Below, piece by piece: positions 16,900 through 25,146 of a stretch of DNA of 64,000 bases. Each line of letters starts with the position of its first letter. Position 1 is the first letter of the stretch. This DNA comes from Mesorhizobium waimense (lineage in GTDB: Bacteria; Pseudomonadota; Alphaproteobacteria; Rhizobiales; Rhizobiaceae), in assembly GCF_003601975.1 (NCBI RefSeq), contig NZ_QZWZ01000031.1, positions 1 through 64,000 on the forward strand, written 5' to 3'. A program made the position numbers and the translations under genes. The notes beneath the pieces were generated by a model. It worked only from the letters and a program-made list of their open reading frames with translations, searched no databases and was not told the DNA's origin.

Positions 16900-17793
16900 A
16901 TGACGGACATCGCCGCCACCGCCGAAATGCAGGCCGCGCTGCTCTCCAGGGCGCTGCCCTACATGCAGCGCTACGAGAACAAGACGGTGGTGGTGAAATA
17001 TGGCGGCCATGCCATGGGCGACCACGAGCTCGGCAAGGCCTTTGCCCGCGACATCGCGCTGTTGAAACAATCCGGCGTCAACCCGATCGTCGTGCATGGC
17101 GGCGGGCCGCAGATCGGCGCCATGCTCAACAAGATGGGCATCGAATCGAAGTTCGAGGGCGGCCTGCGCGTCACCGACCAGAAGACGGTCGAGATCGTCG
17201 AGATGGTGCTGGCCGGTTCGATCAACAAGGAGATCGTGGCGCTCATCAATGCCGAGGGCGAATGGGCGATCGGCCTGTGCGGCAAGGACGGCAACATGGT
17301 GTTCGCCGAAAAGGCGCGCAAGACCATGATCGACCCGGATTCGAACATCGAGCGGGTGCTGGACCTCGGCTTTGTCGGCGAGCCGGTCGAGGTCGACCGC
17401 ACGTTGCTCGACCTGCTGGCGCGCTCGGAAATGATCCCGGTGCTGGCGCCGGTGGCGCCCGGCCGCGACGGCCATACCTACAACATCAATGCCGACACTT
17501 TTGCCGGCGCCATCGCCGGCGCCTGCCAGGCCTCGCGGCTTCTGTTTCTCACCGACGTGCCAGGCGTGCTCGACAAGAACAAGAAACTGATCGACGAGCT
17601 GACCGTGGCCGAAGCCAAGGCGCTGATCAAGGACGGCACGGTGTCGGGCGGTATGATCCCCAAGGTCGAGACCTGCATCGAGGCGATCGAGCGCGGCGTC
17701 GAAGGCGTCGTCATCCTCAACGGCAAGACGCCGCATTCGGTGCTGCTGGAATTGTTCACCGAGCACGGCGCCGGCACGCTGATCGTGCCTTGA
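16900..17793 (+). CDS. argB: Acetylglutamate kinase
   Basis: A 297-residue enzyme that phosphorylates N-acetylglutamate, the second step of arginine synthesis. Characteristic motifs are VVKYGGHAMGD, VVHGGGPQIG, the substrate loop GGLRVTD, NINADTFAGAIAGA and FLTDVPGVLD. The length fits the arginine-sensitive hexameric form. In other Rhizobiales it directly follows engB; here about 8 kb of other genes lies between. Confidence 0.97.
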   Translation: MTDIAATAEMQAALLSRALPYMQRYENKTVVVKYGGHAMGDHELGKAFARDIALLKQSGVNPIVVHGGGPQIGAMLNKMGIESKFEGGLRVTDQKTVEIVEMVLAGSINKEIVALINAEGEWAIGLCGKDGNMVFAEKARKTMIDPDSNIERVLDLGFVGEPVEVDRTLLDLLARSEMIPVLAPVAPGRDGHTYNINADTFAGAIAGACQASRLLFLTDVPGVLDKNKKLIDELTVAEAKALIKDGTVSGGMIPKVETCIEAIERGVEGVVILNGKTPHSVLLELFTEHGAGTLIVP

Positions 17794-17818
17794 GCTGCAA
17801 CTGGCCGAAGCCAGTCGA

Positions 17819-18217
17819 TCAGGCAGGCTGAGGCAGGCGCGCGATGACCTTTATTTCAAAGTCGAAGCCGGCCAGCCAGTTCACGCCCACCGCGGTCCAG
17901 TTCGTGTAGGGCGGTTCACCGAACACCTTCATTCGAACGGCATCGATTGCCTGCCACTGCGCGGCCGGGTCGGTGTGAAAAGTGGTGACGTCGACAATGT
18001 CGTCGAATGTGCAGCCGGCGGCCTTCAGCACTGCCGCGAGATTGTCGAAGGCAAGCTGGACCTGCTTTTCGAAGACCGGCTCGGGCGACCCGTCCTCGCG
18101 GCTGCCGACCTGGCCCGAGACGAACAAAAAGTCGCCCGAGCGGATCGCCGCCGAATAGCGGTTTATCTCGTAGAGAGCCTGCCTGCCGGCAGGGAAGATC
18201 GCGTCACGTTTGGTCAT
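17819..18217 (-). CDS. RidA/YjgF-family protein
   Basis: A 132-residue Rid-superfamily protein; true RidA hydrolyses reactive enamine/imine intermediates released by PLP enzymes. RYSAAIRSGDFLFVSGQVGSRED and FDNLAAVLKAAG are family hallmarks. The conserved Arg of RidA near the C-terminus is not in its usual (I/V)E(I/V)EAIA setting (here FEIKVIARLP), so it may belong to a Rid subgroup other than archetypal RidA. The ATG at 18217 has GGAG upstream. Three palindromes at 18281-18346 lie in its promoter region. Confidence 0.85.
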   Translation of the reverse strand: MTKRDAIFPAGRQALYEINRYSAAIRSGDFLFVSGQVGSREDGSPEPVFEKQVQLAFDNLAAVLKAAGCTFDDIVDVTTFHTDPAAQWQAIDAVRMKVFGEPPYTNWTAVGVNWLAGFDFEIKVIARLPQPA

Positions 18218-18280
18218 TTTCACTCCATATAGACACGGCAGGCCGGATCTCCCGACGATCGCGAGCTGCGCTCCAGTTTA

Positions 18281-18295
18281 CATACGCCCCGTATG
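18281..18295. promoter_or_regulatory. CATAC-N5-GTATG palindrome 1
   Basis: CATACGCCCCGTATG, within a longer 7+3+7 perfect palindrome at 18280-18296. It is the nearest of three like-built 15-bp sites to the ridA-like start (64 bases upstream). Confidence 0.65.
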
Positions 18296-18308
18296 TCAGA
18301 TGTGAGTG

Positions 18309-18323
18309 CATACCATGCGTATG
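18309..18323. promoter_or_regulatory. CATAC-N5-GTATG palindrome 2
   Basis: CATACCATGCGTATG, same half sites and spacing as its neighbours, with one mismatch in the sixth position of the left arm. Its centre is 28 bases from site 1. Confidence 0.6.
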
Positions 18324-18331
18324 TCAATATG

Positions 18332-18346
18332 CATACGTCGCGTATG
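18332..18346. promoter_or_regulatory. CATAC-N5-GTATG palindrome 3
   Basis: CATACGTCGCGTATG, perfect 6+3+6 palindrome; its centre is 23 bases from site 2. The three together look like an operator array for a dimeric repressor (TetR-like spacing), but no regulator gene is adjacent. Confidence 0.62.
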
Positions 18347-18370
18347 TCTCTGAAAATTGCCGCGTGCCGG

Positions 18371-19918
18371 TCAGGCGCCCGGCGAAATCGCGGCGGCCGC
18401 TTCGGCCGGCTTGCGCGGCGGGCGCACGACCGTCATCGATTCTTCTTCCTGGTCCTGCGGCGCCCCCCAGAATTCGGCCAGCGTCGGGCCGTCCTTCAGG
18501 CGGCGGTCGCGGACGAGGAAACCCCAGACCTCGCGGAACCAGACGCGGCGGCCCATCTGCGTGTACCAGCGCATCGAATGGCGCTGCTCGGGATCTCTGT
18601 GGAACAGAATGCGCGCCAGCGCCTTGGGCCGCGATTGCACCGCGAGCTCGATCAACTTAACGCTGAAGAACAGCATCCAGGGTTTGAGCCGTGTCATCTG
18701 CAGAACTTGGTGCTTGTAGTCCCACAGGCGGGCGTCCAGCTGGATAACCTTGCGGTCCCGGGCGATACGGAAGAACGGCGTCCAGCGGTGCGGCGTGACA
18801 TAGAGCGCCTGAATCTGGTCCGGGTCATAGGCGATGAGCTGGCGAAAACCGCGCCAAAGATCGCGAAAGCCCTCATCCTCGAAGCCGGCCACCCAGGTCG
18901 CCATCGACAGGATGCCATGCAGGCGCAGCAATCGGATCGCCTCGCGGTCGGAGGAGGTGCTGCCGCCCTTGCGGATCAATTGCAGCGTCTGCTCGTCGGT
19001 GTTTTCCATGCCGAGCAGCCAGCGGATGACACCCGCCTTGCGATAGAGGTGCAAGATGTCGGCGTCGCGCACGATGTCGTCGGCACGGGTCGAGCCGACG
19101 ATCAGCACCGGCACGTTCTCGGCAATCAACGCGTCGAGAAAGGCGCGCCATGCCTTCTTCGAAACCGTCGGGTTCTCGTCGGCGAGGTTGATCAGTTCGA
19201 CGCCGTGCTGGCGATGCAGCCAGGCAATCTCCTGAGCAAATTTCCTGGGGTCGCGGTGCCGCCAGCGGGTCCAGAAACCGCGCTGTCCGCAGTAATTGCA
19301 GAGATGCGGGCAGCCACGGGAAAACTGCATGACCACGGCGCGCTTGCCACCCCAATAGCTGTAGCGGCCGTGGTCGATCAGTTCCCAGCCGACGCGGTAT
19401 TCGTCGAGGTTGGCGATCGTCTTCGCCGGTTGGCTGGCGAAGGGGCGGCGCAAATCGTCACGAAAGGCGATGCCAGGCACCTCGGACAGCGACTGGCGCC
19501 GTTGCAGCGCCTCGATGAGTGCTGCGATGGTGGCCTCGCCCTCGCCGCGCACGATGAAGTCGAAGGCATCCGTTTCAGCGAGAATGTCACGCCAGTGATA
19601 GGTCGGGAACACGCCGCCATAGATGACGATCGTCGCCGGAGCGTGAGCCTTCAGCATCTGCGCGATGCGCAAGGCCGTCGGATGCGCAGAGGTCGAGCCG
19701 GAATGGCCGATGAGGATGCAGTCCGGCTGGCAGCTCAAGGCGTCGCGGACGAGCACGGCAAGCGGCATCGGCCCGAACTCGGCATCGACGAGGCGCACTT
19801 GGTGGCCGGCATCGAGCAGCGGACCGCCCAGCGCCAGGAGCCCGAACGGCGGCAGATGGTCGTCGGGCACGCGGCTGCCGATGGCGGTGTGCGGCGGATT
19901 GATCAGGACGATGTTCAT
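18371..19918 (-). CDS. B12-binding radical SAM protein, BchE-like
   Basis: A 515-residue protein. An N-terminal cobalamin-binding Rossmann domain (about 1-130: MNIVLINPPH, VDAEFGPMPL, VIYGGVFPTY) is followed by a radical SAM barrel. The [4Fe-4S] motif is C203-x3-C207-x2-C210 in SRGCPHLCNYC. The C-terminal part (WYTQMGRRVWFREVWGFL) resembles that of the anaerobic Mg-protoporphyrin ester cyclase BchE. No photosynthesis genes surround it, so a cyclase role in bacteriochlorophyll is unlikely. Such proteins methylate or rearrange unactivated carbons. Substrate unknown. Confidence 0.85.
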   Translation of the reverse strand: MNIVLINPPHTAIGSRVPDDHLPPFGLLALGGPLLDAGHQVRLVDAEFGPMPLAVLVRDALSCQPDCILIGHSGSTSAHPTALRIAQMLKAHAPATIVIYGGVFPTYHWRDILAETDAFDFIVRGEGEATIAALIEALQRRQSLSEVPGIAFRDDLRRPFASQPAKTIANLDEYRVGWELIDHGRYSYWGGKRAVVMQFSRGCPHLCNYCGQRGFWTRWRHRDPRKFAQEIAWLHRQHGVELINLADENPTVSKKAWRAFLDALIAENVPVLIVGSTRADDIVRDADILHLYRKAGVIRWLLGMENTDEQTLQLIRKGGSTSSDREAIRLLRLHGILSMATWVAGFEDEGFRDLWRGFRQLIAYDPDQIQALYVTPHRWTPFFRIARDRKVIQLDARLWDYKHQVLQMTRLKPWMLFFSVKLIELAVQSRPKALARILFHRDPEQRHSMRWYTQMGRRVWFREVWGFLVRDRRLKDGPTLAEFWGAPQDQEEESMTVVRPPRKPAEAAAAISPGA

Positions 19919-20033
19919 GGCGGACCCCTTGCGGTGACGGTCCGCAGGTTCCTAGCCGCCGATCACGATCCGGACTTGGCGCTGTTGCGCAGTTTGCGTG
20001 CAGCTTTTCCGCAGAATTGGCGGGAAGGCTGTC

Positions 20034-20133
20034 TCGAGCATGATCCTGAAAAGTGGGAACTGGTTTTCAGAAAAGATCATGCCAAAAAAAGGATAGAGCC
20101 CCATCCCGATTCATCGGGATGGAACAGGCTCTA
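20034..20133 (-). repeat. Dispersed mosaic repeat, family A, copy 2
   Basis: The reverse complement matches copy 1 at 12971-13072 almost throughout, including the CATCCCGAT...ATCGGGATG hairpin and the GAGCATGATC arm. It ends right beside the stop of the lrp-like gene. It occupies the gap between that gene and the radical SAM gene and may act as a transcript end or be inert. Confidence 0.75.
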
Positions 20134-20607
20134 GCGTCGAAGGTGCGCGAGCGGCACATGGCCCGGGCCCTTGATGTTCTGCAGCACGAGCTGGGTGTGG
20201 ACATCGCGCACGCCATCGAGCCGCATCAGCCTGTGCATGACGAAATGGTTGAGCTCGTCGACCGATGGCACCATGACATGCAGCAGGAAGTCGTGGTCGC
20301 CAGTCATCGTCCAGCAGGCGGACACTTCGTCCATGCGCTGCACGGCGGCGATGAAGCTTTCCGGCGAGCCGTCGCTGTGGCTGACCAGCCGCACCTGGAT
20401 GAACACCTCGACCGTCAGGCCAACAGCGCGACGGCTGATGACGGCGGCAAAGCCCTTGATGATGCCGGTGTCCTGCAGGGCCTCGAAGCGCCGCGCGCAA
20501 GGCGTTGTCGACAGGCCGATCTCCTGGGCGAGCTCAGACACCGGCTTGCGGCCGTCGCGCTGCAGGATATCGAGCATCCTGATTTCGAACTCGTCAAACT
20601 GAGGCAT
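20131..20607 (-). CDS. Lrp/AsnC-family regulator, probably of phenylalanine hydroxylase
   Basis: A 158-residue feast/famine regulator. The N-terminal helix-turn-helix is FEIRMLDILQRDGRKPVSELAQEIGLSTTPCARRFEAL. The C-terminal RAM ligand domain has VEVFIQVRL and CWTMTGDHDFLLHVMVPSVDELNHFV. The ATG at 20607 has GGAG upstream. It is divergent from the phenylalanine hydroxylase gene with about 135 bases between, so aromatic amino acid-responsive control of that gene is the likely role. Confidence 0.92.
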   Translation of the reverse strand: MPQFDEFEIRMLDILQRDGRKPVSELAQEIGLSTTPCARRFEALQDTGIIKGFAAVISRRAVGLTVEVFIQVRLVSHSDGSPESFIAAVQRMDEVSACWTMTGDHDFLLHVMVPSVDELNHFVMHRLMRLDGVRDVHTQLVLQNIKGPGHVPLAHLRR

Positions 20608-20743
20608 TTTCACTCTCCAACAGCTTTCCGATAGTGCCTTTTACCTCAAATGCTACGTTTGGGCCACCATCAAAGCGGATTTGCCTCGCCGTCTCGGGCT
20701 AGAATTGCTCACGACTGGCCATGAATTCATGAGGAGAACAGCC

Positions 20744-21577
20744 ATGACGATGAGCGTTGCCGACTATGCAAGGGAATGTGCGGCGCAGGGGCTGCGCGGC
20801 GATTATTCGGTCTGCCGCGCCGATTTCACCGTGGCGCAGGGCTATGACTACAGCGCCGACGAGCAGGCGGTGTGGCGCACCCTGTGCGACCGCCAGACGA
20901 AGCTGACACGCCAGCTCGCCCAGCACTCCTATCTCGATGGCGTCGCGGCACTTGGGCTTCTCGACAGGATCCCGGATTTCGGCGCGGTCAGCGAAAAGCT
21001 GCGCAAGCTCACCGGCTGGGAAATCGTCGCCGTGCCGGGGCTGATCCCCGCCGCGCCGTTCTTCGACCATCTCGCCAACCGCCGCTTCCCGGTCACCAAC
21101 TGGCTGAGGACGCGAGACGAGCTCGACTATATTGTCGAGCCGGACATGTTCCACGACTTCTTCGGCCACGTGCCGATCCTGACGCAGCCCGTCTTCGCCG
21201 ATTTCATGCAGATGTATGGCCAGAAGGCCGAGGACGTGATCGCGCTCGGCGGCGACGAGATGATTACCCGCCTGTACTGGTACACCGCCGAATACGGGCT
21301 GATGCAGGAAGCCGGCCAGCCTTTGAAGGCTTTCGGCGCCGGGTTGATGTCATCCTTCACCGAGCTGCAGTTCGCTGTCGAGGGCAAGGACGCACACCAC
21401 GTGCCCTTCGACCTCGAAACGGTGATGCGTACCGGCTACGAGATCGACAAGTTCCAGCGCGCCTATTTCGTGCTGCCATCCTTCGATGTCCTGCGCGATG
21501 CCTTCCAGACCGCCGACATGGCCGGCATCGTCGGACGCAACAAGGACAAGCCGGCGCTCGACCCGGCAGCCGTCTGA
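20744..21577 (+). CDS. phhA: Phenylalanine 4-monooxygenase
   Basis: A 277-residue bacterial aromatic amino acid hydroxylase that converts phenylalanine to tyrosine with tetrahydropterin, iron and O2. The iron ligands are H137 and H142 (FHDFFGHVP) and E183 (AEYGL). It has only the catalytic domain, as usual for bacteria. I chose the ATG at 20744 because GAGGAGA lies just upstream; ATG 6 bases later is also possible. The divergent Lrp-type gene is its likely regulator. Confidence 0.95.
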   Translation: MTMSVADYARECAAQGLRGDYSVCRADFTVAQGYDYSADEQAVWRTLCDRQTKLTRQLAQHSYLDGVAALGLLDRIPDFGAVSEKLRKLTGWEIVAVPGLIPAAPFFDHLANRRFPVTNWLRTRDELDYIVEPDMFHDFFGHVPILTQPVFADFMQMYGQKAEDVIALGGDEMITRLYWYTAEYGLMQEAGQPLKAFGAGLMSSFTELQFAVEGKDAHHVPFDLETVMRTGYEIDKFQRAYFVLPSFDVLRDAFQTADMAGIVGRNKDKPALDPAAV

Positions 21578-21581
21578 CCAT

Positions 21582-22064
21582 TCAGGCGGTCTCGGTCTTC
21601 AGACGGGCAAGCTGCTCGCGCTGCAGGTCGAGTGCCGCGGTGGTGAACCGCAATATGGTGGCCAGCTCGGCATCGCTGAAGCTGGCCATTACCTTTTGCC
21701 CCTCCTGCGCAATGGCACCGTAATAGCGCGCCGACAGGTCCCGCGTGCGCTCCGTCGCCTCGATGACCACCTTGCGCCTGTCTTCCAGGTTGCGCGTGCG
21801 AGTGAGGAACCCGCGTGCCTCCAACCGGTCGATCAGCGCGGTAACGGCGGCCGGCGTCAAGCCCGTCGCGACCGCGACCGCGCCTGCCGATTGCGGGCCG
21901 CCATAGAGCAGCCCGAGGCAATGCCGCTCGGCCGCGTTCAGCCCAAGCTTTGCGCCCACCGCCTCGTCATAAGCCTGCGTCGCATCCTGCCAGCGCATGA
22001 TGGCAAGGCTGATCGCCTCGGCCATTTCGGGACGATTTGTGCTTGACGATTTTATTTCGATCAT
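21582..22064 (-). CDS. MarR-family regulator
   Basis: A 160-residue winged-helix protein. The DNA-binding part reads LNAAERHCLGLLYGGPQSAGAVAVATGLTPAAVTALIDRLEARGFLTRTRNLEDRRKVVIEAT, the standard MarR arrangement with the wing at DRRKV. Flanking helices form the dimer region. It is divergent from a 55-residue membrane protein gene 95 bases away. The spacer contains a direct repeat of TCTAAC that could be part of its site. It almost abuts phhA, convergently. Confidence 0.9.
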   Translation of the reverse strand: MIEIKSSSTNRPEMAEAISLAIMRWQDATQAYDEAVGAKLGLNAAERHCLGLLYGGPQSAGAVAVATGLTPAAVTALIDRLEARGFLTRTRNLEDRRKVVIEATERTRDLSARYYGAIAQEGQKVMASFSDAELATILRFTTAALDLQREQLARLKTETA

Positions 22065-22159
22065 CTAACTATCAATCTGTCTAACATTAAGACGATTGCA
22101 TCAATATGCGGCTGTGGCTCGCGCAAGGCAAGGACCAGCCGCCAACAAGGAGTGAAAAA

Positions 22160-22327
22160 ATGAGCCTGATCCAACACCGCGCCCCTCTCTCGCAAGAGGA
22201 GGAGTTCAAATACGCCAAGCTGGCCATGGAATGGTATGGCTGGGGGTCGCCCATCGGCCTCGGCATCCTGCTGGTGGCGCTGGCCGCCGCGGCCGTGCTG
22301 GTGCGCATCGCCGTTTACGGCTTTTGA
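22160..22327 (+). CDS. Small single-pass membrane protein
   Basis: A 55-residue protein: a charged N-terminal half (MSLIQHRAPLSQEEEFKYAK), then WYGWGSP, then one TM helix (about 32-53, LGILLVALAAAAVLVRIAVYGF). AAGGAG lies 8 bases upstream of the ATG. I do not recognise the family. It is divergent from a MarR gene and is the only gene on its side, so it is probably the MarR target. Too short to be an enzyme; it could be a stress peptide or a modulator of a membrane complex. Confidence 0.7.
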   Translation: MSLIQHRAPLSQEEEFKYAKLAMEWYGWGSPIGLGILLVALAAAAVLVRIAVYGF

Positions 22328-22435
22328 GCCATGCCCCCGGCTCTGCCGGTCGCCATCATTGGCGCCCGGCATGGCCGTCACGTCCCGGCGTCTCGGACGG
22401 TGCCGGCGGAGGCGTCAGACGGTGTGATGACTTCG

Positions 22436-23875
22436 TCACACTGTGATCATCTTGCCGAGGTGGTCACCCAGCCGGCACGCCAATGCGGTGATGGTCGTCG
22501 TCGGGTTGCACTCGCCTGACGTGCAGAACACCGAGGAGCCGCCGACATAGAGATTGTCCATGCCATGGACCTTGCAATTGACGTCGACGACGCTTCTAGT
22601 CACATCCGTGCCCATGCGCGTGCCGCCCATATGATGATGGCCGGCGGTTTCCTCGTTGGTCGGATAGTCCCCGCCATTGCCGATCCAGTCGGCGATGCGC
22701 ACGCGGCCGAGATTCTTCTGAGCCAGCGTCGTGCCGAACAGCCTCAACCCCTCCAGCAAGGTGCGGCGTTCCAGTTCCGACTTTTTCCAATGCAGTTCGA
22801 TGCGCGGCACGCCGGCATGGTCGACATTGGTCTTCGACAGTTCGATCTGGTTCGAGGCCAGAGGCGCCTGTTCCCAGGCGACATAGAGCTGGGCGGCGCA
22901 GCGCAGGTTCTGGCTGAGCCTGGAGGACATCCATTCGGCCATGTCGGGCGCCGTGCAGGCCAGGTCGGCGATCAGTCGCTTGACGTGGGGATAGGGCGTC
23001 TCGATCAGCCTGATACCGAAATTCATGATCTGCAGCCGTTCCATCGCGGCCAGCGTCGGCGAGAAGAAGGCCTCGTTGTCGGCATCGACCTCGAACTCGC
23101 CATAGTCGGCGAGGATGGCATTGCCGCCCTCGAAGGTCGGGTGCTCCATCCAGTAACGGCCGAGCGCGGTGGCGTTCGGCACGACGCCGCCATTCGAGCG
23201 CTGGTTCGACCACAGAAGCAGCCGAGAATTCTCCAGCCCGCCGGTGCAGGTGATGAAATAATCGGCACTGAAGGCGCCGGCGTCCTGGCCGTTCGACCAT
23301 AGCCTGGCGCCGGTCACCCGCTTGCCGTCGCCGGCGAGCTCGGTGGCATAGGTGTTGAGCACCACGGCGATGTTCTTGCTCGCGTTCAGCTCGCCGGCGA
23401 ATTTTTCGCCAAAGCGCACAGCCGGGCTCTTGATCAGCTGTATCCAGCGGATGTCGTCCGAAATCGGCACATCCGGCCGGAAGTCGGGGATCTCGAGGAT
23501 GTCGTGCACCTCAGGCAGATAGGGCTCGATATCGGCACGGCTGATCGGCCAGCCGGTGTCCGGTGCCCAGGCCTTGGGCTCGAAATCCTGCTTGTCGAGC
23601 ACGCGGCACCAGCCGGCCCAATGGTTCGAGGAGCCGCCCATGAAGCGCAGCCGCGTGACGTCGAGGTCGAAATAGAGATCGCCGACCGTGGTGCCGCGAT
23701 AGAACTCCTGCGACTCGTCGCTGAATTCGCGCGAGCCCGCCTCCAGCACGACAACCGGAATGCCCGCGGCGCCAAGTTTTCTGGCGATCGTCGTGCCGGC
23801 TGGACCGGAACCGAGGATGCAGACCTTGGCGGTAAAGTTGGCCGCGCGAAAGGCCTCGTAACTGTCGAAAATCAT
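22436..23875 (-). CDS. GMC-family FAD-dependent oxidoreductase
   Basis: A 479-residue glucose-methanol-choline oxidoreductase. FAD site: KVCILGSGPAGTTIARKL, with the adenine-binding acid in VVLEAGSREF. GGSSNHWAGWC is the GMC flavin loop. The C-terminal catalytic segment has HHHMGGTRMG and NPTTTITALACRLGDHL. The start at 23875 overlaps the stop of a small upstream gene (ATGA). There is no signal peptide on this subunit. Substrate, likely an alcohol or sugar, is unknown, and no cytochrome subunit is nearby. Confidence 0.92.
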   Translation of the reverse strand: MIFDSYEAFRAANFTAKVCILGSGPAGTTIARKLGAAGIPVVVLEAGSREFSDESQEFYRGTTVGDLYFDLDVTRLRFMGGSSNHWAGWCRVLDKQDFEPKAWAPDTGWPISRADIEPYLPEVHDILEIPDFRPDVPISDDIRWIQLIKSPAVRFGEKFAGELNASKNIAVVLNTYATELAGDGKRVTGARLWSNGQDAGAFSADYFITCTGGLENSRLLLWSNQRSNGGVVPNATALGRYWMEHPTFEGGNAILADYGEFEVDADNEAFFSPTLAAMERLQIMNFGIRLIETPYPHVKRLIADLACTAPDMAEWMSSRLSQNLRCAAQLYVAWEQAPLASNQIELSKTNVDHAGVPRIELHWKKSELERRTLLEGLRLFGTTLAQKNLGRVRIADWIGNGGDYPTNEETAGHHHMGGTRMGTDVTRSVVDVNCKVHGMDNLYVGGSSVFCTSGECNPTTTITALACRLGDHLGKMITV

Positions 23876-24045
23876 GCGAGGTCGCTCCGCTTGAGGATCC
23901 AGCCATTGACCTCGACGATCTCGTCGGGGTCGACGACGACAGCCTGGTTGCGGAACAGCGACAATGCCGGCAGTGCGATGAGCATCTGCACGATCATGCG
24001 GCGCGGCATTTTTCTGGTGAAGAAATTCCCGGTGAAGAAGGTCAT
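23872..24045 (-). CDS. Small twin-arginine-like peptide coupled to the GMC oxidoreductase
   Basis: A 57-residue frame whose stop overlaps the start of the GMC gene as ATGA. It reads MTFFTGNFFTRKMPRRMI, then a hydrophobic stretch (VQMLIALPALSLF), then DPDEIVEVNGWILKRSDLA. The two basic pairs before a hydrophobic core resemble a Tat signal, though not the strict consensus. It could be a minimal signal-bearing partner that helps export the GMC subunit, like the small Tat subunits of other membrane dehydrogenases. The start has a weak ribosome site; an upstream start at 24099 is possible. Confidence 0.6.
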   Translation of the reverse strand: MTFFTGNFFTRKMPRRMIVQMLIALPALSLFRNQAVVVDPDEIVEVNGWILKRSDLA

Positions 24046-24233
24046 GGCATGTCTTTCGATGGGGGCTTCGATCCACGCATGGCATTCCCTGAACGGCACA
24101 CGCCCGTCAGGAAAAGCCAGTTTCGTGCCAAGCTGGGCGGAAGACCTGCTGCAACCGGGTAACCGGGCCGGTTGAGTGCAAACAAGGTTAGGATTTTCCG
24201 ATCGCCGGTAGAGGCGCTGATGCGATGTGGGCC

Positions 24234-24995
24234 TCAGGCGGCTTCCGGGACATCGCGGTCGAGGATCGCGAGATTGCGGCCACGATGCTTGGCCTCGTAG
24301 AGCCGGCGGTCGGCGGCGCGCATCAGGTCGGACACGCCGATACCTTCGCCGCAGGTGGTGCCGCCGATGCTGACTGTCAGCGGAACCGTACGCTGGTCGA
24401 CGGGGCGGAAGCGGATCAGTTCGACCTCGCGGCGGATGCGCTCGGCGACGTGTTTGGCCTCCTGTTCGGTGGCGCCGGTCAGGAAGGCGGCGAATTCCTC
24501 GCCGCCGATGCGGCCGAGCACGTCGCCGCTGCGCACGCCGCGTTCGATGGCGGCGGCGATCAAGAGCAGCGCGTCGTCGCCGGTTAGATGGCCGAAGCTG
24601 TCATTGATCTTCTTGAAGTGGTCGGCATCGATGATCAGCAGCGCACCGCGATCGGATTTGCGCCGTGAGCCGTCGAGCGCGGCAAAGAAGCTCTCGCGGT
24701 TGAGCATGCCGGTCATGTCGTCGCGGCTGGCTTTTTCCGACAGGCGCCGATGCGCGGCGGCAAGCTGGGCGTGTGCCCGGGCGAGTTCGCGATGCGCGCT
24801 TTTCAACCTCTCGCTCTGCCAGAAGGTGGTTGCACTGGCGATCCAGGCGAGGGCCAGCGGGCAGACTGTGGAGGTCAGCCAGATCGTGCGGTTGATCGGG
24901 AAGCCCAGTGCGGGGACGATGATCAGCGTCAACAAAAGCGAGACTGCTACCGAGCCGAAAGCGACGGCGGCGGATTTCAGAATTAGGCGATTCAT
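24234..24995 (-). CDS. Membrane-anchored diguanylate cyclase (GGDEF)
   Basis: A 253-residue protein with two N-terminal TM helices (about 5-30 and 38-57), a short coiled coil (ARAHAQLAAAHRRLSEKA) and a GGDEF domain. The active-site loop is GGEEF, which is competent. An RxxD inhibitory site (RSGD) lies five residues upstream, so product inhibition by c-di-GMP is expected. It makes c-di-GMP from two GTP. No periplasmic sensor domain is present. The start chosen is the ATG at 24995, before MNRLILKSAA. Confidence 0.92.
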   Translation of the reverse strand: MNRLILKSAAVAFGSVAVSLLLTLIIVPALGFPINRTIWLTSTVCPLALAWIASATTFWQSERLKSAHRELARAHAQLAAAHRRLSEKASRDDMTGMLNRESFFAALDGSRRKSDRGALLIIDADHFKKINDSFGHLTGDDALLLIAAAIERGVRSGDVLGRIGGEEFAAFLTGATEQEAKHVAERIRREVELIRFRPVDQRTVPLTVSIGGTTCGEGIGVSDLMRAADRRLYEAKHRGRNLAILDRDVPEAA

Positions 24996-25146
24996 CGCTG
25001 GCTCCCCACAGAACTTCTTGTGTGCCCAGCAAGCCCTGAAGACCACCTTTCGGCGATGCTTAAAATTTGAAACGCGGCCCCACTTTCACGTCTTTCGACG
25101 CGCATAAGTTGTGGATAAGCACCTGACCAGCGTGCCATAAGGAGGC

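Noticed and set aside
16585..17831. Rightward frame over the amidase end and argB
   Set aside because: Runs in another frame through argB with an Arg/Gly-rich translation; a shadow of the real gene.
18293..20134. 613-codon rightward frame across the radical SAM gene
   Set aside because: Antisense to a gene with a clear iron-sulfur motif; composition is artefactual.
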